Positions 54,725 to 64,000 of a DNA stretch of 64,000 nucleotides are shown here, one piece after another. The notes beneath the pieces are model-generated. The model was not told where the DNA came from and ran no database searches. It saw only the letters and a list, made by a program, of their open reading frames with translations. Origin of the DNA: CALBZH01 sp964538515 (GTDB lineage Bacteria; Desulfobacterota; Syntrophobacteria; Syntrophobacterales; Syntrophobacteraceae); contig CAZIEW010000008.1 of NCBI GenBank assembly GCA_964538515.1, positions 26,362 to 90,361 on the forward strand, given 5' to 3'. Both the position numbers and the translations under genes were made by a program. Each line of letters begins with the position of its first letter. The stretch's first letter is position 1.

Positions 54725-55528
54725 TCAGCTCCTGTAATGGAGCTCGCAACGGATCGCCGTTTCACCGGCCAGCTTTCTGGCGGCTTCTTCGACTCGCTTG
54801 TGCTCTTTGGGGTTGTGGATGATCCCGCGTAAAACAATCTGCCGGCCGTCAAACTGAACGTCGAGGGTGGGAATAAGGATCGCCGGATTCGTCAGCAGAC
54901 CAGCTCTGATCCGGGCCGCCTCTGCCCTTAAGTCCAGGGAGCGCTGCACCGACTCGTCAACAAGCTTGTCGCGCTCCCGAAGGAGCTCCATGACGGCCTG
55001 GGCGATCTCGTCGAGGGATTTGAAGCCCGTGTTCAGCGTATAATCGTAATCGGCTTGGTCGTCCCATGGCTTGCCGAAAACCGTGAAGACGAATCCCGCA
55101 CGGTCCTGATCGATCTTCTGAATCATCCAGCGTGCCGTATCCCGGCTGACGGACTCGCGGTCCATGACGCGCGTGATCCGCGACTCCAGGGGCGCCACGA
55201 TGCGAATTCGAAGTGCATGGGGCAGGCCTTTCAGAATGTGGTTGGCCCCGCGTCCGATAATGACCACGTTGTTGCGGAGGGCGAACTGCCAGATGATGCT
55301 CTCCATGAGCGCGGTGAAGCCCCTGAAAGACCAGTCATATTTCTCCCAGACCGATGGGGAATGCTCGTCCATTTCCTGGGTCCACTGCTCCCACTTGTGG
55401 CCCATGCGACGCACTTCGGCGATGATGCTTTGCTTGTCAACAACCTCGTAGCCCATGCCCGAAGCCACCGCACGGCCAATCTCCCGCCCACCGCTGCCAT
55501 ATTCCCTGGATACCGTTAAAATAGCCAT
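54725..55528 (-). CDS. Cytidylate-kinase-like protein with C-terminal BON domain
   Basis: 267 residues. N-terminal AAA-type NMP kinase fold with P-loop SREYGSGGREIG; NVVIIGRGANHIL and LRIRIVAPLESRITRVM follow the cytidylate kinase-like family of Desulfobacterota and Firmicutes. The C-terminal ~65 residues (IPTLDVQFDGRQIVLRGII) look like a BON domain, which typically binds phospholipids or envelope surfaces, an unusual addition. True Cmk is short and lacks BON. ATG follows TerC by six bases, so they are co-transcribed. Confidence 0.8.
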   Translation of the reverse strand: MAILTVSREYGSGGREIGRAVASGMGYEVVDKQSIIAEVRRMGHKWEQWTQEMDEHSPSVWEKYDWSFRGFTALMESIIWQFALRNNVVIIGRGANHILKGLPHALRIRIVAPLESRITRVMDRESVSRDTARWMIQKIDQDRAGFVFTVFGKPWDDQADYDYTLNTGFKSLDEIAQAVMELLRERDKLVDESVQRSLDLRAEAARIRAGLLTNPAILIPTLDVQFDGRQIVLRGIIHNPKEHKRVEEAARKLAGETAIRCELHYRS

Positions 55529-55534
55529 GGTCTC

Positions 55535-56287
55535 TCACTCGTTGGGCTTTGTCTGAACCGCCATTTCGGTCTCAGCAGTATGATCGAGCACGTCTTTGCC
55601 CATCAGCCACCTCATCCACAATTTCCCGACGACGATGACTCCCGCCGCGAACGACGCTTCGACCAAATACTGTACCAGCTTGTTTGGGGCGAGCAGGCTC
55701 ACGACAACCGGGTCCGTGATCATCATCTCTCCGCCAACTTTGCCGAGAATGGCGGCTCCGATGTAAACGATGACCGGGTATTTGTCCATGAGCATGGACA
55801 GGAGGTTGCTCGTGAAGACAACAAACGGGATGCTCAACCCGAGGCCGAAGAGAAGAAGAAAAACATTCCCGTGTGAAGCCCCGGCGACGGCAAGCATGTT
55901 GTCAAGCGCCATGGTGATGTCGGCGATCACGATGATCCTGATCGCCTGTGCGACGGTGGTGGCCTGACGTTCTCTCGTATCTTCGGGCGCCCCTTCGATG
56001 AAGAGCTTGACCGCGATCCAGAGGATGAGCGAGCCGCCGATCAGTTTGAGGTAGTTGATTTGAAGCAGCTGGGCGACGAAAAAAGTGAGAATCACCCGGA
56101 GCAGCACCGCCGCCCCCGCGCCGAAGAGAATCCCCTTTCGCCGCTGCTCCTTCGGCAAGGAGCGCACCGCCATGGCAATGACGACCGCGTTGTCCCCAGC
56201 CAGGATGAGATCGATGATCACGATACTGAAAAGCCCCGAAAAAAAGGCCCAGTTGAAATGGATCGATCCAAGGGTCCCAAAGTCCAA
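55535..56287 (-). CDS. TerC family integral membrane protein
   Basis: 250 residues, about seven membrane helices. Family signatures with paired Asp: IIDLILAGDNAVVIAMAV and VIADITMALDNMLAVAGA, thought to bind metal (tellurite resistance, Mn2+ export during exoprotein metalation). The start is TTG with GAGGAG seven bases upstream; no ATG fits, and an upstream frame to 56323 begins with TTG but lacks a ribosome site. Upstream of the cytidylate-kinase-like gene. Confidence 0.88.
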   Translation of the reverse strand: MDFGTLGSIHFNWAFFSGLFSIVIIDLILAGDNAVVIAMAVRSLPKEQRRKGILFGAGAAVLLRVILTFFVAQLLQINYLKLIGGSLILWIAVKLFIEGAPEDTRERQATTVAQAIRIIVIADITMALDNMLAVAGASHGNVFLLLFGLGLSIPFVVFTSNLLSMLMDKYPVIVYIGAAILGKVGGEMMITDPVVVSLLAPNKLVQYLVEASFAAGVIVVGKLWMRWLMGKDVLDHTAETEMAVQTKPNE

Positions 56288-56515
56288 GCCAAATCTCCTC
56301 TCCGCGCCGCCACTCTCTTTCAACGCGGGTGCTCGATGTCATGACCACAGATCCCTCGACGAGACCCCCGCAGAGCCGGGCCCTTCAGGGAGGAGGCGGC
56401 CCTTGTTCTTCATGATCACAGCATCATGAGCCTGGCTGGATACGGAGACCTCAGCTAAAAGCATGGCGTGTGGGATTGCGACGAGTATATAGCAAGCGGT
56501 ATAGCCGGACAAACA

Positions 56516-57075
56516 CTATTCAACCGACACGGAGGATCTCCAACGGTCCACTGTTTTTGGTCCCACGCCGGGAAGCTCGGTCAAGTCCTCGAGGCTGTGC
56601 CATGGCTTTTCCTTTCGTCGCTCCACGATCGCTTGCGCCGTTTCCGGCTTCATGCGTGGGATGCACAAGAGCTCATCCACGGTTGCCGTGTTCAGGTCAA
56701 GCTGCATCCCGAGGAGCAGGCGCATTGAAGCCGGCATGGGCTCGACCGTGATTTGCACACCGCGCGAAGCGTCCCTCTCAGCGCGCAGGATGGTTCCCGA
56801 AACGGCCGTCATCGTCAGCACTTCGTCAGGAGCCCCCGCTCCATGGCCCACGATCCCCCCGGCGGCACGGAGGGCGTCGCCCAAGGTTGCCGTGGGGCCG
56901 GGCAGCACGTAAACGTCCGGATGAGGCACCTGCCCCTCGACCTGGATCACAATGGGACGATGGGAAGGGGAGGGGAGAGGCCGTGGGGCAGTGAGGGCGC
57001 GAAAAAAAAGGAATCCGAGGATCAGGGCGGCCACGAGCATGCCGGCCGCCCAGGTTGACTTCGGGATTAGGCCGC

Positions 57076-57082
<7 letters not shown>
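56516..57082 (-). CDS. ComEA-like helix-hairpin-helix membrane protein
   Basis: 188 residues. One membrane helix (about 12-30), an SLBB-like domain ([29 protein letters not shown]) and C-terminal tandem helix-hairpin-helix ([30 protein letters not shown]). This is the ComEA architecture, a DNA receptor for natural transformation or, in some species, a general DNA-binding envelope protein. GTG start; overlaps the cimA stop by seven bases. No ComEC or pilus gene is in the window. Confidence 0.85.
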
Positions 57083-58662
<1,580 letters not shown>

Positions 58663-58738
58663 CGGGGGTCCCTTTCAGGTGCGGAAAGGCAGGAAGCCGG
58701 AGCGAAGTCGACGCCCGGCGTTTCCCTGCCTTGATCGC

Positions 58739-59995
58739 TCACTTCTCTTCCTTGATCTTGGCCGTCCCGAGCGGTGGCGCCTTCTCCAGCTCGAAGGCAT
58801 CGTGCAGCACGCGAACGGCCAGCTCCGTGTACTTTTCATCGATAACGCAGGAGACCTTAATTTCGGACGTCGAAATCATCTTGATATTGATATTCTGGTT
58901 GGAGAGGGTTTCGAAAATCTTGCAGGCTACGCCGCTGTGGCTGCGCATTCCGAGACCGATGACCGAAATCTTGGCGATGTTCGGATTGCTGTGCACCTTG
59001 CCTGCGCCCAGCTCCTCCGCCATGCGCTCGGTCATCCGGATGGCCTTGTCATAGTCCGGTTTGGGCACGGTGAATGACATGTCCGCGCGCCCGGGGATGC
59101 TCCCGCTCCCTTGGACAATCAGGTCAACGTTGATCTTGGCATCGGAGATGGGGCGGAATAGCTTGGCGGCCATGCCCGGGACGTCCGGGACGTTGGTGAT
59201 GGTGATGCGAGCCTCATTGCGATTGTAGGTGATGCCGGAGACCACCACTTGTTCCATTTCTTCATCCTCCTTGGTGACGAGCGTGCCTGGAGCATCGGTG
59301 AAAGAGGAGAGGACCATGATGGGGACATGGTATTTCATGCCGAATTCCACTGAGCGCAAGTGCAAGACCTTGGCTCCCATGCTGGCCATCTCCAGCATTT
59401 CTTCGTAGCTGATCTTTTCCAGCTTTCGGGCCTTTGAGTAAATGTTCGGATCCGCGGTGAAAACCCCTTCGACATCCGTGTAAATTTCGCACATATCGGC
59501 ACTGAGGGCGGCAGCGAGGGCGACGGCGGTCGTGTCGGAGCCGCCTCGGCCAAGGGTGGTGATGTTGCCTTCGTCGTCGTACCCCTGAAAGCCTGCAACT
59601 ACAACGATCTTGCCATCATGGAGCTTGTCCATGATGGGAAGCGTCTCGATCCAGTTGATGCGCGCCTGCCCGTAATTGCGATCCGTGATGATACCCGCTT
59701 GGTAGCCGGTCATCGATACGGCTTCAAGCCCCATTTCCTTGATGGCCATACAGAAGAGGGCGATCGTGATCTGCTCCCCTGTGGCGAGCAGCACGTCAAG
59801 CTCTCGGGCATCGGGCTTCGGCGAGATCTCCCTCGCGAGCTTGATCAAGCCGTCGGTATCGCCGGCTCTCGCAGATAGGACAACCACGAGCTTGTCACCG
59901 CTTCGGGCTCGCTCGGTCACCCGATGCGCCACCGCCCGAATGCGCTCGGCATTGGCCACGGATGTTCCCCCGTATTTTTGCACGATAAGGGCCAT
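58739..59995 (-). CDS. lysC: Aspartate kinase
   Basis: 418 residues. First step of the aspartate-family pathway (lysine, threonine, methionine). VQKYGGTSVANAERI at the N-terminus, GRGGSDTTAVALAAAL, and EIYTDVEGVFTADPN match LysC; two ACT domains follow (ITITNVPDVPGMAAK and ISVIGLGMRSHSGVA), the site of Lys/Thr feedback. The ATG giving MALIVQKYGG has AAGGAGG ten bases upstream; a longer open frame upstream is not needed. Followed by cimA, so both branched-chain and aspartate pathways may be co-expressed. Confidence 0.97.
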   Translation of the reverse strand: MALIVQKYGGTSVANAERIRAVAHRVTERARSGDKLVVVLSARAGDTDGLIKLAREISPKPDARELDVLLATGEQITIALFCMAIKEMGLEAVSMTGYQAGIITDRNYGQARINWIETLPIMDKLHDGKIVVVAGFQGYDDEGNITTLGRGGSDTTAVALAAALSADMCEIYTDVEGVFTADPNIYSKARKLEKISYEEMLEMASMGAKVLHLRSVEFGMKYHVPIMVLSSFTDAPGTLVTKEDEEMEQVVVSGITYNRNEARITITNVPDVPGMAAKLFRPISDAKINVDLIVQGSGSIPGRADMSFTVPKPDYDKAIRMTERMAEELGAGKVHSNPNIAKISVIGLGMRSHSGVACKIFETLSNQNINIKMISTSEIKVSCVIDEKYTELAVRVLHDAFELEKAPPLGTAKIKEEK

Positions 59996-60107
59996 ACGCT
60001 CTTGGACCTCCTTAAGACGGATGAATGAGGATAACGGATTACTGCTTCCTGGCTGCGAGGCGGGAGGGGGACGAGCCTGTCTCTCGGAACCCGCACAGCA
60101 TGCGGAA

Positions 60108-60135
60108 ATTTTATTTTCTAGCATAAGTCGTCCAA
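60108..60135 (-). promoter_or_regulatory. Candidate sigma-70 promoter of lysC
   Basis: Minus strand: TTGGAC (60135-60130), 16-base spacer, TAAAAT (60113-60108); start near 60101, about 106 bases before the lysC ATG. No lysine riboswitch-like structure was seen in that leader. Confidence 0.4.
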
Positions 60136-60214
60136 TGCTTGAAGCCGTTTTTTCGGTCATCCCGGAGGTTCCTTCATACCCCGGCGTTGTTGAGGAGTGT
60201 ATTAGGAGTGTCTG

Positions 60215-60397
60215 ATGCGGCGGATCGCAGCTCTTGTCCGCAGCAAGATGGGACCTCTATCACCTGCCGGTGACTTTTGCCTTGACGATTTCTTGGCCTC
60301 AATCGAATATGCAGGCTCACGCCTGCAGACTTCGCTCAGTCACGCTTTGGTGCCCGTTGAGCTCGATCGAGCTACCGATAGGGGATGGAGGACATGA
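60215..60397 (+). CDS. Candidate 60-residue leader or small protein
   Basis: Short frame with GGAG six bases before its ATG and an ATGA overlap with the ATG at 60394 of the membrane protein gene. The peptide starts MRRIAALVRSKMGPLSPAGD and shows no domain. Support comes only from the translation signals; it may be a coupling leader peptide or chance. Confidence 0.35.
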   Translation: MRRIAALVRSKMGPLSPAGDFCLDDFLASIEYAGSRLQTSLSHALVPVELDRATDRGWRT

Positions 60398-62373
60398 AAC
60401 TAACCCGGTTGCGCCGGCCCGCCTTGCTCACCGGCCTTATCCTGGCCACCCTTTGCAGCGCGTTCACTCCCTATAACAACATCAAGCTGCAGAACAGTCC
60501 CTTGGCCGGCGGCCATTTCCCGCTCGCCTCCTTCATTCTGCTTTTCTCATTGATTGTTTTCGCCAATCCGCTCCTCGGACGCATTCGAAAAGCGTGGCGC
60601 CTTCGCTCCGAGGAGCTGTTGCTCATCTGGTCCATGGTGACGGTGGCAACGGGCGTGAGCTACACAGGATTCATGAGAACGTTCATCCTCAACATCACGA
60701 CGCCGGCCTGGCTTGGCAGCACCTCAGGGGATGCCGGTCGCACGTTGCAGCCGCTTCTTCCGGGGAGTCTTTTCCCAGCCGACCCCAGGATCATCCGGGC
60801 CATATACAGCGGGGTTGAGGGGGGATTGGATCTGACCTGGTGGGAGGTGGCGAAGGTCATCCCCTGGTCGGCGTGGCTGCTCCCCATGGCTTGGTGGGGA
60901 CTCTTCATCGTTTTGCTCTACATGACGATGGTCGGCATTATCGGGGTCTTTTCGCACCAGTGGATCGAAAATGAGAAGATGAATTTTCCGCTGCTGCGCG
61001 TCCCTGAAATTCTCAGTGAGCAATCGGAGCAAGGCACCCTCACAAGCTTTCTCGCTCACCGGTATTTCTTGGTTGGAGTGAGTATTCCCCTCCTGCTGCA
61101 CGCCTTCAACGGAGCGCATACCTATTTTCCCGAGGTGCCGCAGATCCCCACCATCTTCCTTGCTCAGCCCTACGTCCCCAAAGAGGGGTTTCTGTCGGGG
61201 TTCTACAAAGCCAAGATCTATCTTTACCCAGCGTTCATCGGCTTCGCCTTTCTGGCTTCGAAACAGATCTCCTTTAGCCTCTGGAGCTTTTACCTGGCGG
61301 GCGGGTTCCTCCCCGGGGTGCTTCAGGTGCTGGGGTGGCGTCTTCCCGCCGCCGCATTAGGGACGACCTTTGGTCCGGGCCTGTCCAATGTCGAGGAGAT
61401 GCAAATGGTGGGGGCGTTTCTTGTCTTTTACCTGTTTGTCATCTGGCTCGCGCGCCATCATCTGATCCTCATGTTCCGGTCTTTCGGGTCACGGGAAGAT
61501 CTCATCGCAGAGCCTCACGGGTTCATGGCGGCACGTCGGGCGTTCTGTATCTTCGCGGTCGGGTTTGTCGGCATGACGGTCTGGCTTGTGGCTTTCGGCA
61601 TGGATTGGCTGTCCGCATTGGTCTTTGTGGGGGTGTGCTTTCTGTTCCAGGTGGTCGCCTCGCGGCTCATCTGCCAAGGGGGCTTGCCTTATTTCACGTT
61701 GGCCTTGGCGCCCACGGATGGCTTTCTCGCCTTCTTGAGCACGCGAGCGATTGCGCCGGTCACTTTGGTGATGGCTCCCGTGATTCAGAAAATCACCTTC
61801 GTGGATCTCAGGGAATCGCTGATGCCGTCGCTCTTCCACAGCTCCAAGCTGTCCAACGGCTCCGAGCCCAGAGGCCGTTTTCTCCTGGGAATTTTAAGCG
61901 CCCTCGCGCTCGCGCTGATAGCCTCCTTCGTAGCGATGCTGCTGCTCTATTACAAATATGGTGCAGCTGCGCTCCCGGACGACTGGGCACTGGAAACAAC
62001 ACGGAGAGTCCATGAAAATGCCGCTCAGCTACTGGCTCATCCGGAAGAGGCCAAGGAATGGAGTATCATCTTCACAGTCATCGGCGCGGGAGTGATGCTC
62101 GTTTTGGTGATGGGATACCATTATTTTATCTGGTGGCCGCTCCATCCCATCGGCTACCTCACCACCTACAGCACCGCCATGGATATCCTATGGTTCGGGT
62201 TCTTCTTCGGGTGGCTGTGCAACGTGCTCGTTCTGCGGTATGGAGGGGTTGGCCAGTATAAAGAAGTGAGGCGGTTGTTTATCGGCATGGTGGTGGGGGA
62301 CATGCTCATGGCCTGCTTCTGGCTTGTGGTGGGCTGGTTCTCCTCAATGAGCTATCACGTGCTGCCGCTTTGA
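60394..62373 (+). CDS. Large polytopic membrane protein, DUF6785-like
   Basis: 659 residues with about 14 predicted membrane helices, no signal peptide. I do not recognise a transporter family with certainty; the layout (FTPYNNIKLQNSPLAGGH near the N-terminus, SHQWIENEKMNFPLLRVPE in a cytosolic loop, GPGLSNVEEMQMVGAF) matches what I recall as DUF6785, often next to a second such protein, and vaguely OPT-peptide-transporter-like. Start at 60394 is chosen because GGGG lies eight bases upstream and it overlaps the small frame; 60385 is the alternative. Followed 67 bases later by a second polytopic gene. Confidence 0.7.
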   Translation: MKLTRLRRPALLTGLILATLCSAFTPYNNIKLQNSPLAGGHFPLASFILLFSLIVFANPLLGRIRKAWRLRSEELLLIWSMVTVATGVSYTGFMRTFILNITTPAWLGSTSGDAGRTLQPLLPGSLFPADPRIIRAIYSGVEGGLDLTWWEVAKVIPWSAWLLPMAWWGLFIVLLYMTMVGIIGVFSHQWIENEKMNFPLLRVPEILSEQSEQGTLTSFLAHRYFLVGVSIPLLLHAFNGAHTYFPEVPQIPTIFLAQPYVPKEGFLSGFYKAKIYLYPAFIGFAFLASKQISFSLWSFYLAGGFLPGVLQVLGWRLPAAALGTTFGPGLSNVEEMQMVGAFLVFYLFVIWLARHHLILMFRSFGSREDLIAEPHGFMAARRAFCIFAVGFVGMTVWLVAFGMDWLSALVFVGVCFLFQVVASRLICQGGLPYFTLALAPTDGFLAFLSTRAIAPVTLVMAPVIQKITFVDLRESLMPSLFHSSKLSNGSEPRGRFLLGILSALALALIASFVAMLLLYYKYGAAALPDDWALETTRRVHENAAQLLAHPEEAKEWSIIFTVIGAGVMLVLVMGYHYFIWWPLHPIGYLTTYSTAMDILWFGFFFGWLCNVLVLRYGGVGQYKEVRRLFIGMVVGDMLMACFWLVVGWFSSMSYHVLPL

Positions 62374-62440
62374 TCGAGAGCGTGCGGTCGAGGGTCCCAT
62401 TCGGCCCCCCGTTCTCCGAATTCGCCGGGAATGCAACATC

Positions 62441-64000
62441 ATGTACGAAGACAAAGAGCTCCAAGAATATCGTGACCTGCTGAAGGCTCCGGATCAGTTC
62501 GAGGAAGGCTTCGGGCTGAAATCGATCATCGGGGCGCTGTTTATCGGCTTTTTGATGATGCCGGGCTCCATGTATTTGGGGCTGGTCATCGGAACCGGCA
62601 TCGGCCCGGCGGCGCGCTGGGTGACGATCATCTTGTTTGCAGAGATCGCCAAGCGCGCCTACACAAAGCTGCGCCAGCAGGAGATCTTCGTCCTCTATTA
62701 CATGGCGGGAGCGGCAATGGCCTCTCCGTTCTCCGGGCTGCTCTGGAACCAGTATCTCGTCCAGTCCGAAGCCGCGCAGATGCTCGGACTGGCACAGCAC
62801 ATCCCGGGTTGGGTGGCGCCCCAGATGGGCTCGGAAGCTCTGGTCGAGCGCACCTTCTTTCACCGCGACTGGCTGGTGCCGATCCTCCTCATGATCGGTT
62901 TCGAGATCATTTCCGCGGTCGACCATTTTGGGCTGGGCTATGCGCTCTACCGCCTGACTTCGGACGTCGAGAAGCTCCCCTTCCCGATGGCTCCCGTAGG
63001 AGCCCTGGGAAACATGGCCCTGGCGGAGTCGAGCCAACGGGATGAAACGAGCTGGAAGTGGAGAGTGTTTTCCATTGGGGGCATGATCGGGCTGGCTTTC
63101 GGTGCCCTATACGTGCTGCTTCCGGCTGCCTCAGGCGTTATTTTATCGGAGCCCATTCGCCTGTTTCCGATTCCGTGGATTGAGCTGACCCACGTGACGG
63201 AGGACTTCTTGCCGGCGGTTGCCACCGGGATCCAGCTGGATTTGGGACTGCTTTTCATCGGGATGGTGCTGCCCTTCTGGGCGGTCATCGGCGGCGGGAT
63301 CGGGTTTGTGATCACGCTCCTGGTCAATCCCATTCTCTACGAGCATGGCATCCTCCACCGGTGGCACAAAGGGATGAGTACCGTTGATACCGTGTTTGCG
63401 AACAATTTCGACTTTTACATGAGCTTTGGCATCGGGCTTGGTCTTGCGATTGCTGCGGTTGGGATCTTCCACGTCTTCTTCAGTTTCCGTCAGAAGCACC
63501 TCGGGAGCTTAAAGGAGCGGCTGCGAGTGCTGTTCACTCCCCCTGCCGGTCGAGGGGATTTCAGCATCTGGATTGCCCTCGGCATCTACGTCGTCTCTAC
63601 TCTGGCCTATGTAATGTTTTGCTCGTTCTTGGTCCCTGGCTTCCCGTGGATCTTCCTGGTCGCCTACGGGTTCATTTACACGCCGATCATTTCCTACGTG
63701 TCCGCCCGAATGGAGGGGATTGCCGGACAGTTTGTGACCTTGCCCATGGTGCGGGAAGCGAGCTTCATCGCGGCGTCGAAGTTTTTCGGATACACGGGGA
63801 TCGGGATCTGGTACGCTCCCATTCCCATTCACAACTACGGCAAAGCAACACAGCGGTGGCGGGAAATCGAGCTGACCGGAACGAGCTTCCGGTCGATCAT
63901 CAAAGCGGAAATTCTTGTCATTCCCGTCGTCCTGATCGCGAGTCTTCTTTTTTCTCAGTATATCTGGAGGCTAGCACCAATCCCATCCACCTACTACCCC
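62441..64000 (+). CDS. Second polytopic membrane protein (DUF6784/OPT-like), 3' end outside window
   Basis: At least 520 residues, open to the right edge, so its length is unknown. About 11 membrane helices. The segment GLKSIIGALFIGFLMMPGSM followed by YLGLVIGTGIGP resembles the N-terminal repeat of OPT-type oligopeptide/iron-siderophore transporters, and SAVDHFGLGYALYRLTSDVE and RMEGIAGQFVTLPM are loop motifs shared with its neighbour's EKMNFPL loop. The ATG follows the previous gene by 67 bases on the same strand; the pair probably forms one transport complex. No ribosome site is obvious. Confidence 0.7.
   Translation, partial: MYEDKELQEYRDLLKAPDQFEEGFGLKSIIGALFIGFLMMPGSMYLGLVIGTGIGPAARWVTIILFAEIAKRAYTKLRQQEIFVLYYMAGAAMASPFSGLLWNQYLVQSEAAQMLGLAQHIPGWVAPQMGSEALVERTFFHRDWLVPILLMIGFEIISAVDHFGLGYALYRLTSDVEKLPFPMAPVGALGNMALAESSQRDETSWKWRVFSIGGMIGLAFGALYVLLPAASGVILSEPIRLFPIPWIELTHVTEDFLPAVATGIQLDLGLLFIGMVLPFWAVIGGGIGFVITLLVNPILYEHGILHRWHKGMSTVDTVFANNFDFYMSFGIGLGLAIAAVGIFHVFFSFRQKHLGSLKERLRVLFTPPAGRGDFSIWIALGIYVVSTLAYVMFCSFLVPGFPWIFLVAYGFIYTPIISYVSARMEGIAGQFVTLPMVREASFIAASKFFGYTGIGIWYAPIPIHNYGKATQRWREIELTGTSFRSIIKAEILVIPVVLIASLLFSQYIWRLAPIPSTYYP

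Noticed and set aside
59996..60214. Possible lysine riboswitch before lysC
   Set aside because: No multi-helix junction or conserved L-box core was seen in the short leader.

Overview
The window is about 59% G+C and densely coded, with no rRNA, tRNA, CRISPR array, insertion sequence or phage gene that I can recognise. The gene set suggests a strictly or facultatively anaerobic member of the Desulfobacterota (the former Deltaproteobacteria, Syntrophobacter-like). It includes a multihaem NrfHA nitrite reductase, a TAXI-type TRAP transporter, sigma-54 signalling, MglA/roadblock GTPase signalling, PilZ and CHASE2 proteins, and a cysteine synthase fused to a CysRS-like domain. This placement is inferred from gene content, not from a phylogenetic marker.

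Layout. 0-2.5 kb: the 3' part of a Lon-type protease with a long extra C-terminus, translationally coupled to a class I glutamine amidotransferase. 2.8-4.4 kb: a GAF/AAA+/Fis sigma-54 activator behind its own candidate sigma-54 promoter. 4.5-7.7 kb (minus): a protein with a nucleoside-phosphorylase-like C-terminus, a possible small protein, and an alpha-helical hypothetical. 8.2-13.5 kb: a cNMP-binding-like/PilZ protein, a small secreted protein, and (minus) an SH3 / M48 lipoprotein / CHASE2-cyclase operon. 14-18.3 kb: cytochrome b and a TRAP-TAXI operon (binding protein, DUF1850, fused permease). 18.5-20.1 kb: a diaminopentanoate-dehydrogenase-like enzyme and a lone receiver domain, separated by dispersed repeats.

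20.2-25.9 kb (minus) is a tight operon, clpS-clpA-aat followed by a cyclic-2,3-diphosphoglycerate-synthetase-like NTPase and carbamate kinase. 26-29.6 kb holds aroC, a PilZ protein, a YgjP-like metallopeptidase coupled to a LUD protein, and a SpoIIAA-like protein. 29.7-32.1 kb is nrfHA with an FNR-type promoter about 0.33 kb upstream. 32.2-38 kb holds a cold-shock gene with a long leader, USP, an O-methyltransferase, a Cys-rich protein coupled to nth, a Nudix protein and panE.

38.3-48 kb is the most unusual part. It has a CysK-CysRS-like fusion whose synthetase half has lost its catalytic motifs, a class II aldolase, and a minus-strand signalling cluster. In transcription order the cluster is pentapeptide/PATAN protein, roadblock protein, MglA-like GTPase, CheW-like protein and a TPR pseudokinase. 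48.2-54 kb: a lysine 2,3-aminomutase and an AttE/AttFG/AttH-like exporter-lipocalin operon. 54-60 kb: DUF6125, a cytidylate-kinase-like/BON protein, TerC, a ComEA-like protein, cimA and lysC. 60.2-64 kb: two large polytopic membrane proteins in tandem; the second runs off the end.

The coherent units are N-degron proteolysis (clpS, clpA, aat), respiratory ammonification (nrfHA), entry to aspartate-family and isoleucine synthesis (lysC, cimA), chorismate synthesis (aroC), and two candidate regulatory modules: sigma-54/cNMP/PilZ, and PATAN/GTPase/pseudokinase.
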